Assembly: GCF_000735195.1 (NCBI RefSeq)
Contig: NZ_JPIM01000036.1
Location: forward strand, 1 to 39,155
Reading direction: 5' to 3'
DNA: 39,155 nucleotides
From: Chloroflexus sp. MS-G
Lineage (GTDB): Bacteria; Chloroflexota; Chloroflexia; Chloroflexales; Chloroflexaceae
The notes beneath the pieces were generated by a model. That model made no database searches and was not told the DNA's origin. It saw nothing but the letters and a program-made list of their open reading frames with translations. Both the position numbers and the translations under genes were made by a program. Numbering within the stretch: the first letter of the stretch is position 1; each line of letters begins with the position of its first letter. Below, piece after piece: positions 24,017 through 31,773 of this stretch.

Positions 24017-25291
24017 TTATCTGCTCTCGTAGATAGTTGCCCAGCGAGCCGCCAGACGTTCCCAATCATAGCGACTGGCCTGAGCGGTTGCCGCAGCAGC
24101 CATTGCCATGCGGCGCTCTGGATCAAGCAATAGTTCCTGGATTGCGGCTGCCAGCGCCGCTGCATTTCCCGGTGGTACAACGATACCCGCTGTACCATAC
24201 CCCAACATCTCGGCCCGATCGCCGATATCGCCGGTAATCACCGGTACACCAAGCGCCAGACTCTCGACAATCTTGAGTGGACAGCGGGCACGGGCAACTG
24301 AGTCATCATAGACTGGATCAACGCTAAGATCGGCCAGGGACAGCAATCCACGCACCAGCGCGTGGGGGACGTGTCCGGTCAAGATAACCTGTTCACGCCA
24401 CGGTTGTCGTTCGATATAGGCCCGGATCAGTGGCAGGTCCTCGCCACCACCGATGATCAATAATGTTGCGTCAGGATGTTGGGCGACTATGAGATTGAAA
24501 GCCTGTAGCAACAAGTCAATCGGATGGTTATGCAAGGCCAGGGTGCCAGCATAGGCAATCACCGGCCCAGACTGCAACCCCAGCGCAGCCGCCAGTGCTA
24601 CCCGAATCGGGAGCGGCGGGGCACGAAAATCTGTAGTCACGCCATTAGGGACAATGATGCATGGGCGGCCAGGCCGAGCCATCTGAGCAGCCAGGTATCG
24701 TGTATTCACGGTAATGCCCATTGCCAGTCTTGGCAACAACCATTGCCAGAACGCAAAGACAGCTCGTTGCCAATCTGCCGTAAAACGGTTGGCAGTTACT
24801 TCATCATCATCGCAATCAACGAAAAACGATTGACCTCGCCAGAAGCAAACTGCAACCAGTGCAGCCATGCCATTGATCGGTTGTGGTTTACCCAGATGGT
24901 ACCAGGTTGCCGGTGAATGGAGAACCCCCCAAATCATCCCCAGCGTTGATTGCACAACTACACGCAAGAGTTGAAAAGGGCTAAAACTCTGCGGTATGCT
25001 GCCGGTCTTACGGGCATGCATCTGTCCGACATACCAGACTTCTACCCCATCAACAACAAACCGGCGTTGAGTACATGCTGAAAAGTTGGGATGGAGCGCC
25101 AGTAGCCGCACCTGGAATCCTAATCGAACCAGACCACGGGCAATGTTGAGATAGCGACGGCCAGACGGACGATCAATCCCCATCGGTAAGAGGAAAACAA
25201 CGCGGCGTGCAGGTGTCGCGGTTACTTGCCGACGGCCGGTAACGATAGAAAGCTTGTTGACAAGTCTCAGCACAGGGCTACTACTTCTCAT
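24017..25291 (-). CDS. family 4 glycosyltransferase
   Basis: 424 residues from ATG 25289-25291, overlapping the stop of the preceding gene by 11 bases. It has the GT-B fold of GT4 enzymes. The N-terminal half has RVVFLLPMGIDRPSGRRYLNIARGLVRLGF. The C-terminal half has GPVIAYAGTLALHNHPIDLLLQAF, LLIIGGGEDLPLIR, and the nucleotide-sugar segment VARARCPLKIVESLALGVPVITGDIGDRAEMLG, followed by GIVVPPGNAAALAAAI. It would transfer a sugar from an activated donor, in the cytoplasm, onto a growing surface glycan. The E-x7-E motif is only partly kept. It is the last gene of a three-gene overlapping set, convergent with the LuxR-Kelch gene. Confidence 0.88.
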   Translation of the reverse strand: MRSSSPVLRLVNKLSIVTGRRQVTATPARRVVFLLPMGIDRPSGRRYLNIARGLVRLGFQVRLLALHPNFSACTQRRFVVDGVEVWYVGQMHARKTGSIPQSFSPFQLLRVVVQSTLGMIWGVLHSPATWYHLGKPQPINGMAALVAVCFWRGQSFFVDCDDDEVTANRFTADWQRAVFAFWQWLLPRLAMGITVNTRYLAAQMARPGRPCIIVPNGVTTDFRAPPLPIRVALAAALGLQSGPVIAYAGTLALHNHPIDLLLQAFNLIVAQHPDATLLIIGGGEDLPLIRAYIERQPWREQVILTGHVPHALVRGLLSLADLSVDPVYDDSVARARCPLKIVESLALGVPVITGDIGDRAEMLGYGTAGIVVPPGNAAALAAAIQELLLDPERRMAMAAAATAQASRYDWERLAARWATIYESR

Positions 25292-26438
25292 TCAGTTCGC
25301 GTGCCAGATCGGTAATGATTCTCACCAGACGAGGCCACGACTCGGCTCGTTCGGCTGCTTCGGCCTGCACACGGGCAGCAAGGCAGGTCGCCAGATCATC
25401 TTGAAAATAGCGCACAATGGCTTGTGCCAGCGCAGTTGCATCCTGGGGCGGGACAATGAGTCCTGTCATCCCATCTTTGACCACCTCTGGCAGACCACCA
25501 ACATTAGTGGTAATGACTGGTTTGCCAAAACCGAATGCCAACTGTACGACAGCACTTTGGGTTGCCGAGATATACGGCAACACAACGACATCAGCTGCTG
25601 AAAAGATTGCTGGCAGCTCTTCATTTGGTACATAGCGATTGATGAATGTGATCGCGTCAGCAACGCCAAATTCGGCGGCATATCGTTCGTAATAGGCTTG
25701 TGATCCCCAAATTTCACCCACTACCAGCAAATGCACATCGAGCTGATGACGCACCTGAGCTAACGCCTGGATTAGATATTCTAGCCCCTTGTACGGCCGT
25801 ACAAATCCGAAAAAGAGCAGGATGCGCCGTTGATCAGGCATCTGCCACTGATCACGCAGCGCAGCAGTCATAGCAGCTTTCGCTTCCTTTGAAACAGGCT
25901 CATATGTAGGTAGGAAGGCTTTGACAATCCTGGCTTGTGGGAGCAATGCTCGTGCCCGATAGCGATCAGGATCGCTGTGGACAATTAGCGCATCTGCACG
26001 CCGTAAAACCGTCATTGCCAATCTTCGATCAATCACACCACCGCCATCATGTGGTAATACATTGTGACAAATCATTGCAATCTTCGTCGCCGGTGGTCGT
26101 TTGAGCAGACTCGAAATAACCGTCAGACTGGGTGTCCAATACGGAACCCACCACTGTAAGAGCAAGAGATCAGGCTGATCAGCACGTACCCGACGCACTA
26201 ATCGCCACCAGGTCAAGGGATTCATTGGATCGAGAAGATACTCGCAATCGACCCGGAGCGCAGTGCGACTCGGATCACGATCACTACGACCGGGAAAGAG
26301 CCAGGTGGGATACTGACGGGTAAACGAGTAGAAGAACGTCGTATGACCAGCCGCACGAAGGTGATAAACCAGCATGGTACTGTACTGGGCAATTCCACCT
26401 CGAAAAGGATAGGTTGGACCAACAACTGCAAGTCGCAC
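25281..26438 (-). CDS. family 4 glycosyltransferase
   Basis: 385 residues from GTG 26436-26438, which shares a base with the upstream stop (TAGTG) and has GGAGG eight bases before it. A TTG start five codons earlier gives MEDSL but lacks this spacing. The GT-B features are VRLAVVGPTYPFRGGIAQYS (the donor-side Gly loop), ICHNVLPHDGG, ILLFFGFVRPYKGLEYLIQAL, VPNEELPAIFSAADVVVLPY, and the catalytic-type segment SAVVQLAFGFGKPVITTNVGGLPEVV. GIAQYS and LLQWWVPYW loops are typical of polysaccharide-building GT4 enzymes. It is translationally coupled on both sides within the cluster of 24017-28456. Confidence 0.9.
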   Translation of the reverse strand: MRLAVVGPTYPFRGGIAQYSTMLVYHLRAAGHTTFFYSFTRQYPTWLFPGRSDRDPSRTALRVDCEYLLDPMNPLTWWRLVRRVRADQPDLLLLQWWVPYWTPSLTVISSLLKRPPATKIAMICHNVLPHDGGGVIDRRLAMTVLRRADALIVHSDPDRYRARALLPQARIVKAFLPTYEPVSKEAKAAMTAALRDQWQMPDQRRILLFFGFVRPYKGLEYLIQALAQVRHQLDVHLLVVGEIWGSQAYYERYAAEFGVADAITFINRYVPNEELPAIFSAADVVVLPYISATQSAVVQLAFGFGKPVITTNVGGLPEVVKDGMTGLIVPPQDATALAQAIVRYFQDDLATCLAARVQAEAAERAESWPRLVRIITDLARELNEK

Positions 26439-28456
26439 TAGCGAATCCTCCAAATACTCACCCCGTTCTGGCGGTAGATTAACTCATAAAATGGTGAAGC
26501 GTCGATCTGTGCTGGATCAAGATACTCGCCACCAGGATTGGCAGCCGGTCCGTTATAGAGAAAATCAAAGCCTGCTGCGCGTAATGCCGCTGCCGCCTCA
26601 GCACTGCCTATAGGGAATTGCTGAACTGTCTGATGAAGTACGGCAATCTGTCGCAACGTATCGGGTGGATCAGTCGCTTCAAATCCTACAGCCATTGGTA
26701 GTAAATTGGTACGGCGTCCGGTAAGAAAGCTCAACCACCATCCACCATCGCTACCGGCATACACATAACCACCGTAGGCAGAAAATCCGTTCACATAGAT
26801 CGCCGCATCTGCCGGTAAATTGGTTTTAATCCACTCGGCTGCCGCTATATCAGCCGGAGTTGCCAGTTGATAGGAGGGATCAAGAATGCTGACCTGGATC
26901 GAGGTACCCCAGCCCAGTAAGCTCAGGGCCAGTATGATCTGAACTGCGATGATGGAACTATCCTTCCACTGCCAGGCTGATCGCATCAGGGTGGCAAACA
27001 GGCGTATCAGTGTCAGCCAACCAGCCCCAGCCGCTGGCGTAATAGCTACATATGCACCAATTAACACTGTAAATGTGGTGATCAAGCCCTGTCCATTCAG
27101 GCCGAGTAGTTGCGGATTCGCCGCCAGCCAGGCGAAGATAGCCCAGAGCGTCAGGACAATACCAGCCGCTTGTCGCCGCCACAACAGACTCGCCAGGCCC
27201 AGAACTGTCGGCAGGAAAAGACCCGTGCGAAATGCTGCCCCAATGATGTCGAGCGAGATGGGGTTGCTCACTTCAGAACTGGTATTCAAGAGGGCGGAAG
27301 CCAGACGCATGATCTGACCTTGTTGTACACGCCATAGCCAGGGTCCGACCAGGAGACCTGTTCCGGCAGCACCGAGCAGGCCGATTACACTCATACGCAG
27401 CAAATACTGCCACTGGTGCGATGTGTAGAGGGCAAAGGCTGTCATTGCGTAGGCAAGGATAAAGCACATCGTCAGTATTGCTACTCGATAGTGACTGAGT
27501 AATAGGCCAGCGCTAGCAATACTGGTCAGGAATAATGGTTTAAGCAGGGTACGCCACGAGAGATGAGGCTGTAACGTTTGATCAAGTAAGGTCATCCAGG
27601 CCAGAGCCACTGCCGGTAAAACGGTTTGCCCGGCTAGTTGTGTATATCGTCCCCAATTCACGTAATATGCCGGATAGAGGCTGAGGAATCCGACCATCAC
27701 GGCCGCCCAGAGACCAGTCAGTCGCGAATTGGTTAGTCGTGCCGTCAGTAAATATGTCAACGGTGCGGCCAACCCATTCATCACCTGCCCAACCAGGATC
27801 ACTCCCTGTACGGCTGATACACCGCTTAACCAGTGCCACCAGGCCGCCATCGTATGGAAGGCGTAGTGATAGGTAAAGGTTACGGCTGGCGCATACGGTT
27901 GCCAGGAATGGAAAAGGCCGCCGTGATCTATCAGCAACTGAGTAATAACAGTATGATGGTATGAGTCACCAAAAAAACCAACTGGTACTTCACGTACAAT
28001 AAAAAAGCGAACAGCTAGAGCAGTAATTGTGAGTAAAGCGATAGCTAATCCAATCAGATTTCGGTGATGATTTTGATGTAATGTACGTAGTTGTGGGGGC
28101 CAGAAAGCAAGGATGGAAAGCATCAGCATCATTAGCCATGCTGAGACACTATTCCAGCGCCATCCAATCAGATCACTCACGAGAAGTAAGAGCGGTAGTA
28201 CGCCACAACTGAGGCTGGCTGCATATATCAACCGTTCAAACCAGATGAGAGGAGCCTGACACAGCCAGCGTAATACAGCAAGGCCAGGGAGCGTGAAGAG
28301 GATGATACCGCTAAGCAGCGTTAGCGGTGCATGAAGCAACGTTTGTGGGAGCCACCAGAGCAATCCAGGCGCTGCCATGCTCACGACAGCCGCCAACCAG
28401 ATCACAGCTAACCAGATTGTCGAGTGGGATGATGTATCTTTACCTGCAACGATCAC
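26438..28456 (-). CDS. polytopic membrane protein, paralog of the 16993 gene
   Basis: 672 residues from GTG 28454-28456; no in-frame ATG is nearby. It has about twelve or more membrane segments, with loops GFFGDSYHHTVITQLLIDHGG, TFTYHYAFHTMAAWW, and YPAYYVNWGRYTQLAGQ. Its soluble C-terminal end includes AAAEWIKTNLPADAAIYVNG and GSDGGWWLSFLTGRR. These landmarks match the protein at 16993-19071 in order. The Asp-His-rich loops between helices recall lipid-linked-sugar transferases of the GT-C type, but no established family is assigned. It is the first gene of an overlapping operon with two GT4 glycosyltransferases, which supports a role in surface glycan assembly. TACAAT on the minus strand (complement of 28497-28502) may be its -10 element. 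Confidence 0.72.
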   Translation of the reverse strand: MIVAGKDTSSHSTIWLAVIWLAAVVSMAAPGLLWWLPQTLLHAPLTLLSGIILFTLPGLAVLRWLCQAPLIWFERLIYAASLSCGVLPLLLLVSDLIGWRWNSVSAWLMMLMLSILAFWPPQLRTLHQNHHRNLIGLAIALLTITALAVRFFIVREVPVGFFGDSYHHTVITQLLIDHGGLFHSWQPYAPAVTFTYHYAFHTMAAWWHWLSGVSAVQGVILVGQVMNGLAAPLTYLLTARLTNSRLTGLWAAVMVGFLSLYPAYYVNWGRYTQLAGQTVLPAVALAWMTLLDQTLQPHLSWRTLLKPLFLTSIASAGLLLSHYRVAILTMCFILAYAMTAFALYTSHQWQYLLRMSVIGLLGAAGTGLLVGPWLWRVQQGQIMRLASALLNTSSEVSNPISLDIIGAAFRTGLFLPTVLGLASLLWRRQAAGIVLTLWAIFAWLAANPQLLGLNGQGLITTFTVLIGAYVAITPAAGAGWLTLIRLFATLMRSAWQWKDSSIIAVQIILALSLLGWGTSIQVSILDPSYQLATPADIAAAEWIKTNLPADAAIYVNGFSAYGGYVYAGSDGGWWLSFLTGRRTNLLPMAVGFEATDPPDTLRQIAVLHQTVQQFPIGSAEAAAALRAAGFDFLYNGPAANPGGEYLDPAQIDASPFYELIYRQNGVSIWRIR

Positions 28457-28563
28457 GCATCGATCCTCATGATGTCAGCCATAGAAAAGCGTGCTTATTG
28501 TAGCATGGCTCTTTACACAGCGTGCAAAAGGATTCCAGGTAGCTGCATCATTATCAATTACCA

Positions 28564-28599
28564 CAAAAACCCTGTGATCACAATGACAGACCACAGGGT
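28564..28599 (-). terminator. terminator of the MshEN-repeat gene
   Basis: The arms 28569-28576 and 28592-28599 (ACCCTGTG/CACAGGGT) form a stem with a 15-nt loop. Read on the minus strand it is followed by TTTTTGTGG. It lies 26 bp past the stop at 28625. Confidence 0.7.
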
Positions 28600-28624
28600 A
28601 CAGTTCTTGTCTGATCAGAGAAAG

Positions 28625-29374
28625 CTACGCATTAAACTGCGTCCAGAACGTTTTTTCATACTCTTTTGCTGCCCGTTCCACTTCATCTTTCGACATCAGG
28701 TTCATCCGTACCAGCAATTGGCCTAAACTGTAACGCTTCCCTTGCTGATCGAGACGGATCTGCTCGGTAAGCACTGCTTCGAGTTGGGCCGCCGTAATAT
28801 AACCGTGCTCAACCAGATACTCACCCAGAACCTGTGGGGCAGTACGGGCCCGGCTCCGTTCTTGCTGTTGAATGATCAATGCCTTTGCCAGCTTTGCTGG
28901 TGTGATTAATCCGCGCCGTAACAAGAGTTGACCAATCCGTCGGTCGGAGACCAACAGACTACCCCGACGTTGCTCGGCCAGCACCTCTTGTAGTTCGGCT
29001 TCGGTGATGGCGCCAATCGAGACGAGAATATCACCGATTAAGCGAGGTTTTGGTTGTTCATGAAAGTATGGTGTTTTCACGTCCGAGAGCAGACGCATTG
29101 TGCGGATCTCATTCAGGCGTTGTTGGGCAAAGCGGTCGGCCGGGTCTACCGTTAACCGTGCCTCAAGGTAGGCGATGAGCAACTCTTCATCATCAGGTGC
29201 AAGGATCGATGCCCGTTCGAGACAATCTTTGCGCTGCTGCGGATCATGCACTAATTTGCTCAGGGCAACCCACGCATCTCGACATTGATGCCCTTCGAGC
29301 AAGTGCTTGCGGATACTTGCCATATCTTGTTGATGTTGTGCAACAAAGAGACACGGTACCAGACACTGTTTCAT
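28625..29374 (-). CDS. four-repeat MshEN/GspE-N-like protein lacking an ATPase domain
   Basis: 249 residues from ATG 29372-29374, with AGGAAA upstream. The first 95 residues are helical and TPR-like (WVALSKLVHDPQQRKDCLER, ILAPDDEELLIAYLEARL). Then come four repeats of the pattern [RL]xGxxL-x3-G-x-I-x4-L-x3-L-x2-Q: 111-135 (RLIGDILVSIGAITEAELQ...), 145-170 (RRIGQLLLRRGLITPAKL...), 181-205 (QVLGEYLVEHGYITAAQL...), and 214-239 (YSLGQLLVRMNLMSKDEV...). This is the N-terminal domain pattern of type II secretion and type IV pilus ATPases. In MshE, two such motifs bind cyclic di-GMP. No Walker motifs are present, so the protein is not an assembly ATPase. It is divergent from the homoserine dehydrogenase gene. 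Confidence 0.75.
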   Translation of the reverse strand: MKQCLVPCLFVAQHQQDMASIRKHLLEGHQCRDAWVALSKLVHDPQQRKDCLERASILAPDDEELLIAYLEARLTVDPADRFAQQRLNEIRTMRLLSDVKTPYFHEQPKPRLIGDILVSIGAITEAELQEVLAEQRRGSLLVSDRRIGQLLLRRGLITPAKLAKALIIQQQERSRARTAPQVLGEYLVEHGYITAAQLEAVLTEQIRLDQQGKRYSLGQLLVRMNLMSKDEVERAAKEYEKTFWTQFNA

Positions 29375-29413
29375 GAGGTTTTCCTACGATATAACGTCGT
29401 TGTTATGAAGCCT

Positions 29414-29450
29414 CTACAACAGAATGTGTGGTAATCTACACGTGTTGTAG
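29414..29450. promoter_or_regulatory. inverted repeat between divergent genes
   Basis: CTACAACA (29414-29421) pairs with TGTTGTAG (29443-29450), and an inner GTGT/ACAC pair lies within. A possible -10 for the + strand gene, TATACA (29467-29472), follows TTGTAG (29445-29450) at 16 bp, so the repeat would overlap the -35 element and could be an operator. Confidence 0.45.
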
Positions 29451-29502
29451 ATGCGTAGTCTTATATTATACATGCCTGGATTAGAATTGTGTGAGAGTAT
29501 GT

Positions 29503-30603
29503 ATGGACACTTTCAAGACAATCTTGACTGGTTTGGGCAATATTGGCCGTACTTTCCTCGAACTGCTGGTGGCTGATTCGGAGCGTTTTGCACTTCGTTA
29601 TGGTTTCCAGTTGCGGATTATTGGGGTTGCCGACTCGACAGGTGTTGCGTTTGATCCTGACGGTCTTGATCTCCCTGCCATTACTGATTGTAAGCGTCGT
29701 CGGCTTGGTGTACGAGTGTTACCAACGTTCCGACCGGAACTCGATCCGATTAATCTTGCACGAACTGTTGATTATGATCTGCTGTTAGAAGCAACTCCTA
29801 CCAACCTCCGTGATGGTCAGCCGGCGCTCGACATTGTTCGGGCGGCTTTGCAACGTGGTAAAGCTGCTGTCCTGGCCAGTAAAGGGCCATTGGTGCTGGC
29901 GTTTGCCGAATTGGCTGCTCTCAGCGATTGGGTAGATGATCTCTCACCGTACAGTGTGCGTCCACCGTTGCGGTTTTCTGGCGCCGTTGGCGGTGCGTTG
30001 CCAACCATCAATGTTGGTCTTCGTGATCTGGCCGGTGCCCGTATTGAACGGGCTGAGCTGGTTGTCAACAGTACGACTCAGGTGATTCTCGAACAGATGG
30101 CAACTGGTGCTGATTTTTCTACTGCCCTGGCCGAAGCCCAACGTCAGGGCATAGTTGAGCCTGATCCGTCTCTCGATGTTGATGGTTGGGACGCTGCCAG
30201 TAAGCTGGTTATTTTTGCCAACGCGGTGCTACGGCAACCAACCGTACTAACCGATGTGAACATACGCGGCATCCGTGAAGTGACAGCAGACGAGTTGGCG
30301 GCGGCGTGGAGTGCCGGTGGCCGAATCTCACTGGTCGCACGCGCGGATTGGCAGGCAAATGGCCGATATGTCTTCTCGGTTGCCCCAACCAGGCTAGCGG
30401 CCGATCATCCACTCGCTCGCCTCTCACGTGGCGAGATGGGTCTGGTGATCTATAGCGATACCGCCGGTCGCTCAACGCTCAGTAGTCTCGAAAATGGCCC
30501 ACTAGGGACGTGTCAGGCGATGTTGCGCGATGTTATCGAACTCAGGCATCGATTGCGACACGCTAAGAGTGTGTCTGAAATTTTATCTGGTCGAGGGTTT
30601 TGA
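29503..30603 (+). CDS. hom: homoserine dehydrogenase (3' end replaced by IS sequence)
   Basis: 366 residues from ATG 29503; a GTG four codons upstream is also open. It reduces aspartate semialdehyde to homoserine with NAD(P)H, in the threonine/methionine pathway. The N-terminal Rossmann motif GLGNIGR is at about 8-14. LLEATPTN and ASKGPLV follow. FSGAVGGALPTI is the family's substrate-site loop, and DVDGWDAASKLVIFANAVL carries the conserved DGxDAxxK catalytic segment. No ACT domain is present, so it is the short form. The last 11 residues, SVSEILSGRGF, and the TGA are encoded by the left end of the IS5-family element. The native tail therefore ended or was cut after RHRLRHAK. All catalytic parts are intact. 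Confidence 0.9.
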   Translation: MDTFKTILTGLGNIGRTFLELLVADSERFALRYGFQLRIIGVADSTGVAFDPDGLDLPAITDCKRRRLGVRVLPTFRPELDPINLARTVDYDLLLEATPTNLRDGQPALDIVRAALQRGKAAVLASKGPLVLAFAELAALSDWVDDLSPYSVRPPLRFSGAVGGALPTINVGLRDLAGARIERAELVVNSTTQVILEQMATGADFSTALAEAQRQGIVEPDPSLDVDGWDAASKLVIFANAVLRQPTVLTDVNIRGIREVTADELAAAWSAGGRISLVARADWQANGRYVFSVAPTRLAADHPLARLSRGEMGLVIYSDTAGRSTLSSLENGPLGTCQAMLRDVIELRHRLRHAKSVSEILSGRGF

Positions 30604-31453
30604 TGGATACGTGATGGTATGAACGAACAAAACACACGAACTTCCTATCCTACTGACCTTATGGACGCTGAATGGCAACGGATTGCCCCCGCTCTGCCGG
30701 AACGGACGTCACCCTGAGGGCGGCATCGCGTCCATGCGTACCGGGAGATGCTGAACGCCATCTTCGCTATCGTGCGCAGCGGGTGCACCTGGCGGATGCG
30801 TCCTGATGACGTGCCTCCTTGGCAGACTGTGTCTCATTCCGTTCGGCGCTGGCAACGGGATGGGACCTGGGTACGCATCCATGCGGCCCTCCGCACGGAC
30901 GTGCGCGTTGCCGCAGGGCGGGAGGCAGCACCGATCGCTGCGATTCTGGATAGCCAGTCGGTCACAACGACCGAAAACGGGGGACGCACGGGGCTGATGC
31001 TGGCAAAACCGTCCACGGACGCACACGCCATCTGCTGGTGGATCCCGTGGGCGTGGTGGTGATGGTGGTGGTGCATGCCGCCAATATCCAAGACCGCGAC
31101 GGGGTGCGGTTGGTGGTGGGCAACCCCCATAGGAAGCAGTCGCGCCTGCGGATGATGTGGGCCGATGGGGGCGATGCTGGCCAGATGGTGGAATGGGTGC
31201 AGCGCGTTGGTGGCTGGCCCCTGGCCAGCAGCAAGCGTCCCGATGGGGTATCGCGCTTCCACGTGTTGCCGAGACGCTGGGTGGTGGAACGGACGGTTGC
31301 CTGGCTGGGGAGGTATCGCCGCTTGAGGAAGGACGACGACGCACGCACCGCTACGAGCGAAGCGTTCATTTATGTCGCCATGATTCACGTTATGGTCAGA
31401 CGGTTGGCCCGCATCCATATCAACGACTCTTCATAGAATTTTCAGACACTCTC
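30567..31453 (+). mobile_element. IS5-family insertion sequence, copy 2 (887 bp)
   Basis: The left end is GAGTGTGTCTGAAATTTTAT at 30567. The right end on the opposite strand is GAGAGTGTCTGAAAATTC, ending at 31453. Flanks are TAA (30564-30566) and TCA (31454-31456), both TNA but unlike each other. It is inverted relative to copy 1 at 3821-4680 and is 27 bp longer, exactly the deletion in that copy. It starts inside the coding sequence of the homoserine dehydrogenase gene. Confidence 0.85.
30619..31436 (+). pseudogene. IS5-family DDE transposase with one nonsense codon and a shared -1 site
   Basis: From ATG 30619 the product begins MNEQNTRTSYPTDLMDAEWQ and would run about 270 residues. TGA at 30715-30717 interrupts it after LPERTSP, where copy 1 has CGG. 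The first part then continues through NAIFAIVRSGCTWRMRPDDV, PPWQTVSHSVRRWQRDGTW, and AAILDSQSVTTTENGG. The second part, in the -1 frame, begins GADAGKTVHGRTRHLLVDPV and contains WVVERTVAWLGRYRRLRKDD. The D-D-E residues are present. The shift falls at ACGGGGCT, the same place as the G run in copy 1, so frame shifting may be the element's normal way of joining two parts. The nonsense codon makes this copy probably inactive unless translation restarts at ATG 30748. Confidence 0.8.
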
Positions 31454-31691
31454 TCAGAGGTAGGAAGCGTTGATCAACAGAATCTAGATTTTGATAATGG
31501 ATGTCTACTCTTATCTAAATGTTCTTTTTTGAACAATGGTATATGCTTTCAAACACTTGGCATTCTAATCAGGTTTCGACCACACTCTGAAAGTACGGTG
31601 ACAAACCAGCTCTTGGATTAACTGAGTGAATGGCTGACAGGCTGTTATTCAAATCATGCTCATCAGTATGTTTCTGCTCACTACATAGCAA

Positions 31692-31739
31692 CCTTCCACA
31701 CCTTCAGCTTCTCTTGTAAGTGTGGAAGGGGGTAAATAT
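31692..31739 (-). terminator. hairpin after the LAL regulator gene; rest of the gap is empty
   Basis: CCTTCCACAC (31692-31701) pairs with GTGTGGAAGG (31730-31739) across a 28-nt loop, 35 bp past the stop of the minus-strand regulator gene. The T-run is weak. In the rest of the gap 31454-31773 I see only AT-rich DNA with no supportable gene. Confidence 0.45.
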
Positions 31740-31773
31740 GATACATTTTAGGTAAGGAATATGCAAACATGCG

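Noticed and set aside
30709..31344. 211-residue open frame on the - strand
   Set aside because: Antisense to the IS5 transposase; Pro/Arg/His-rich composition typical of a shadow frame.
3818..31456. The IS5 pair as ends of a composite transposon
   Set aside because: The 26 kb between them contains housekeeping genes such as tilS, hpt, and ftsH, both transposases are broken, and the outer flanks do not match.
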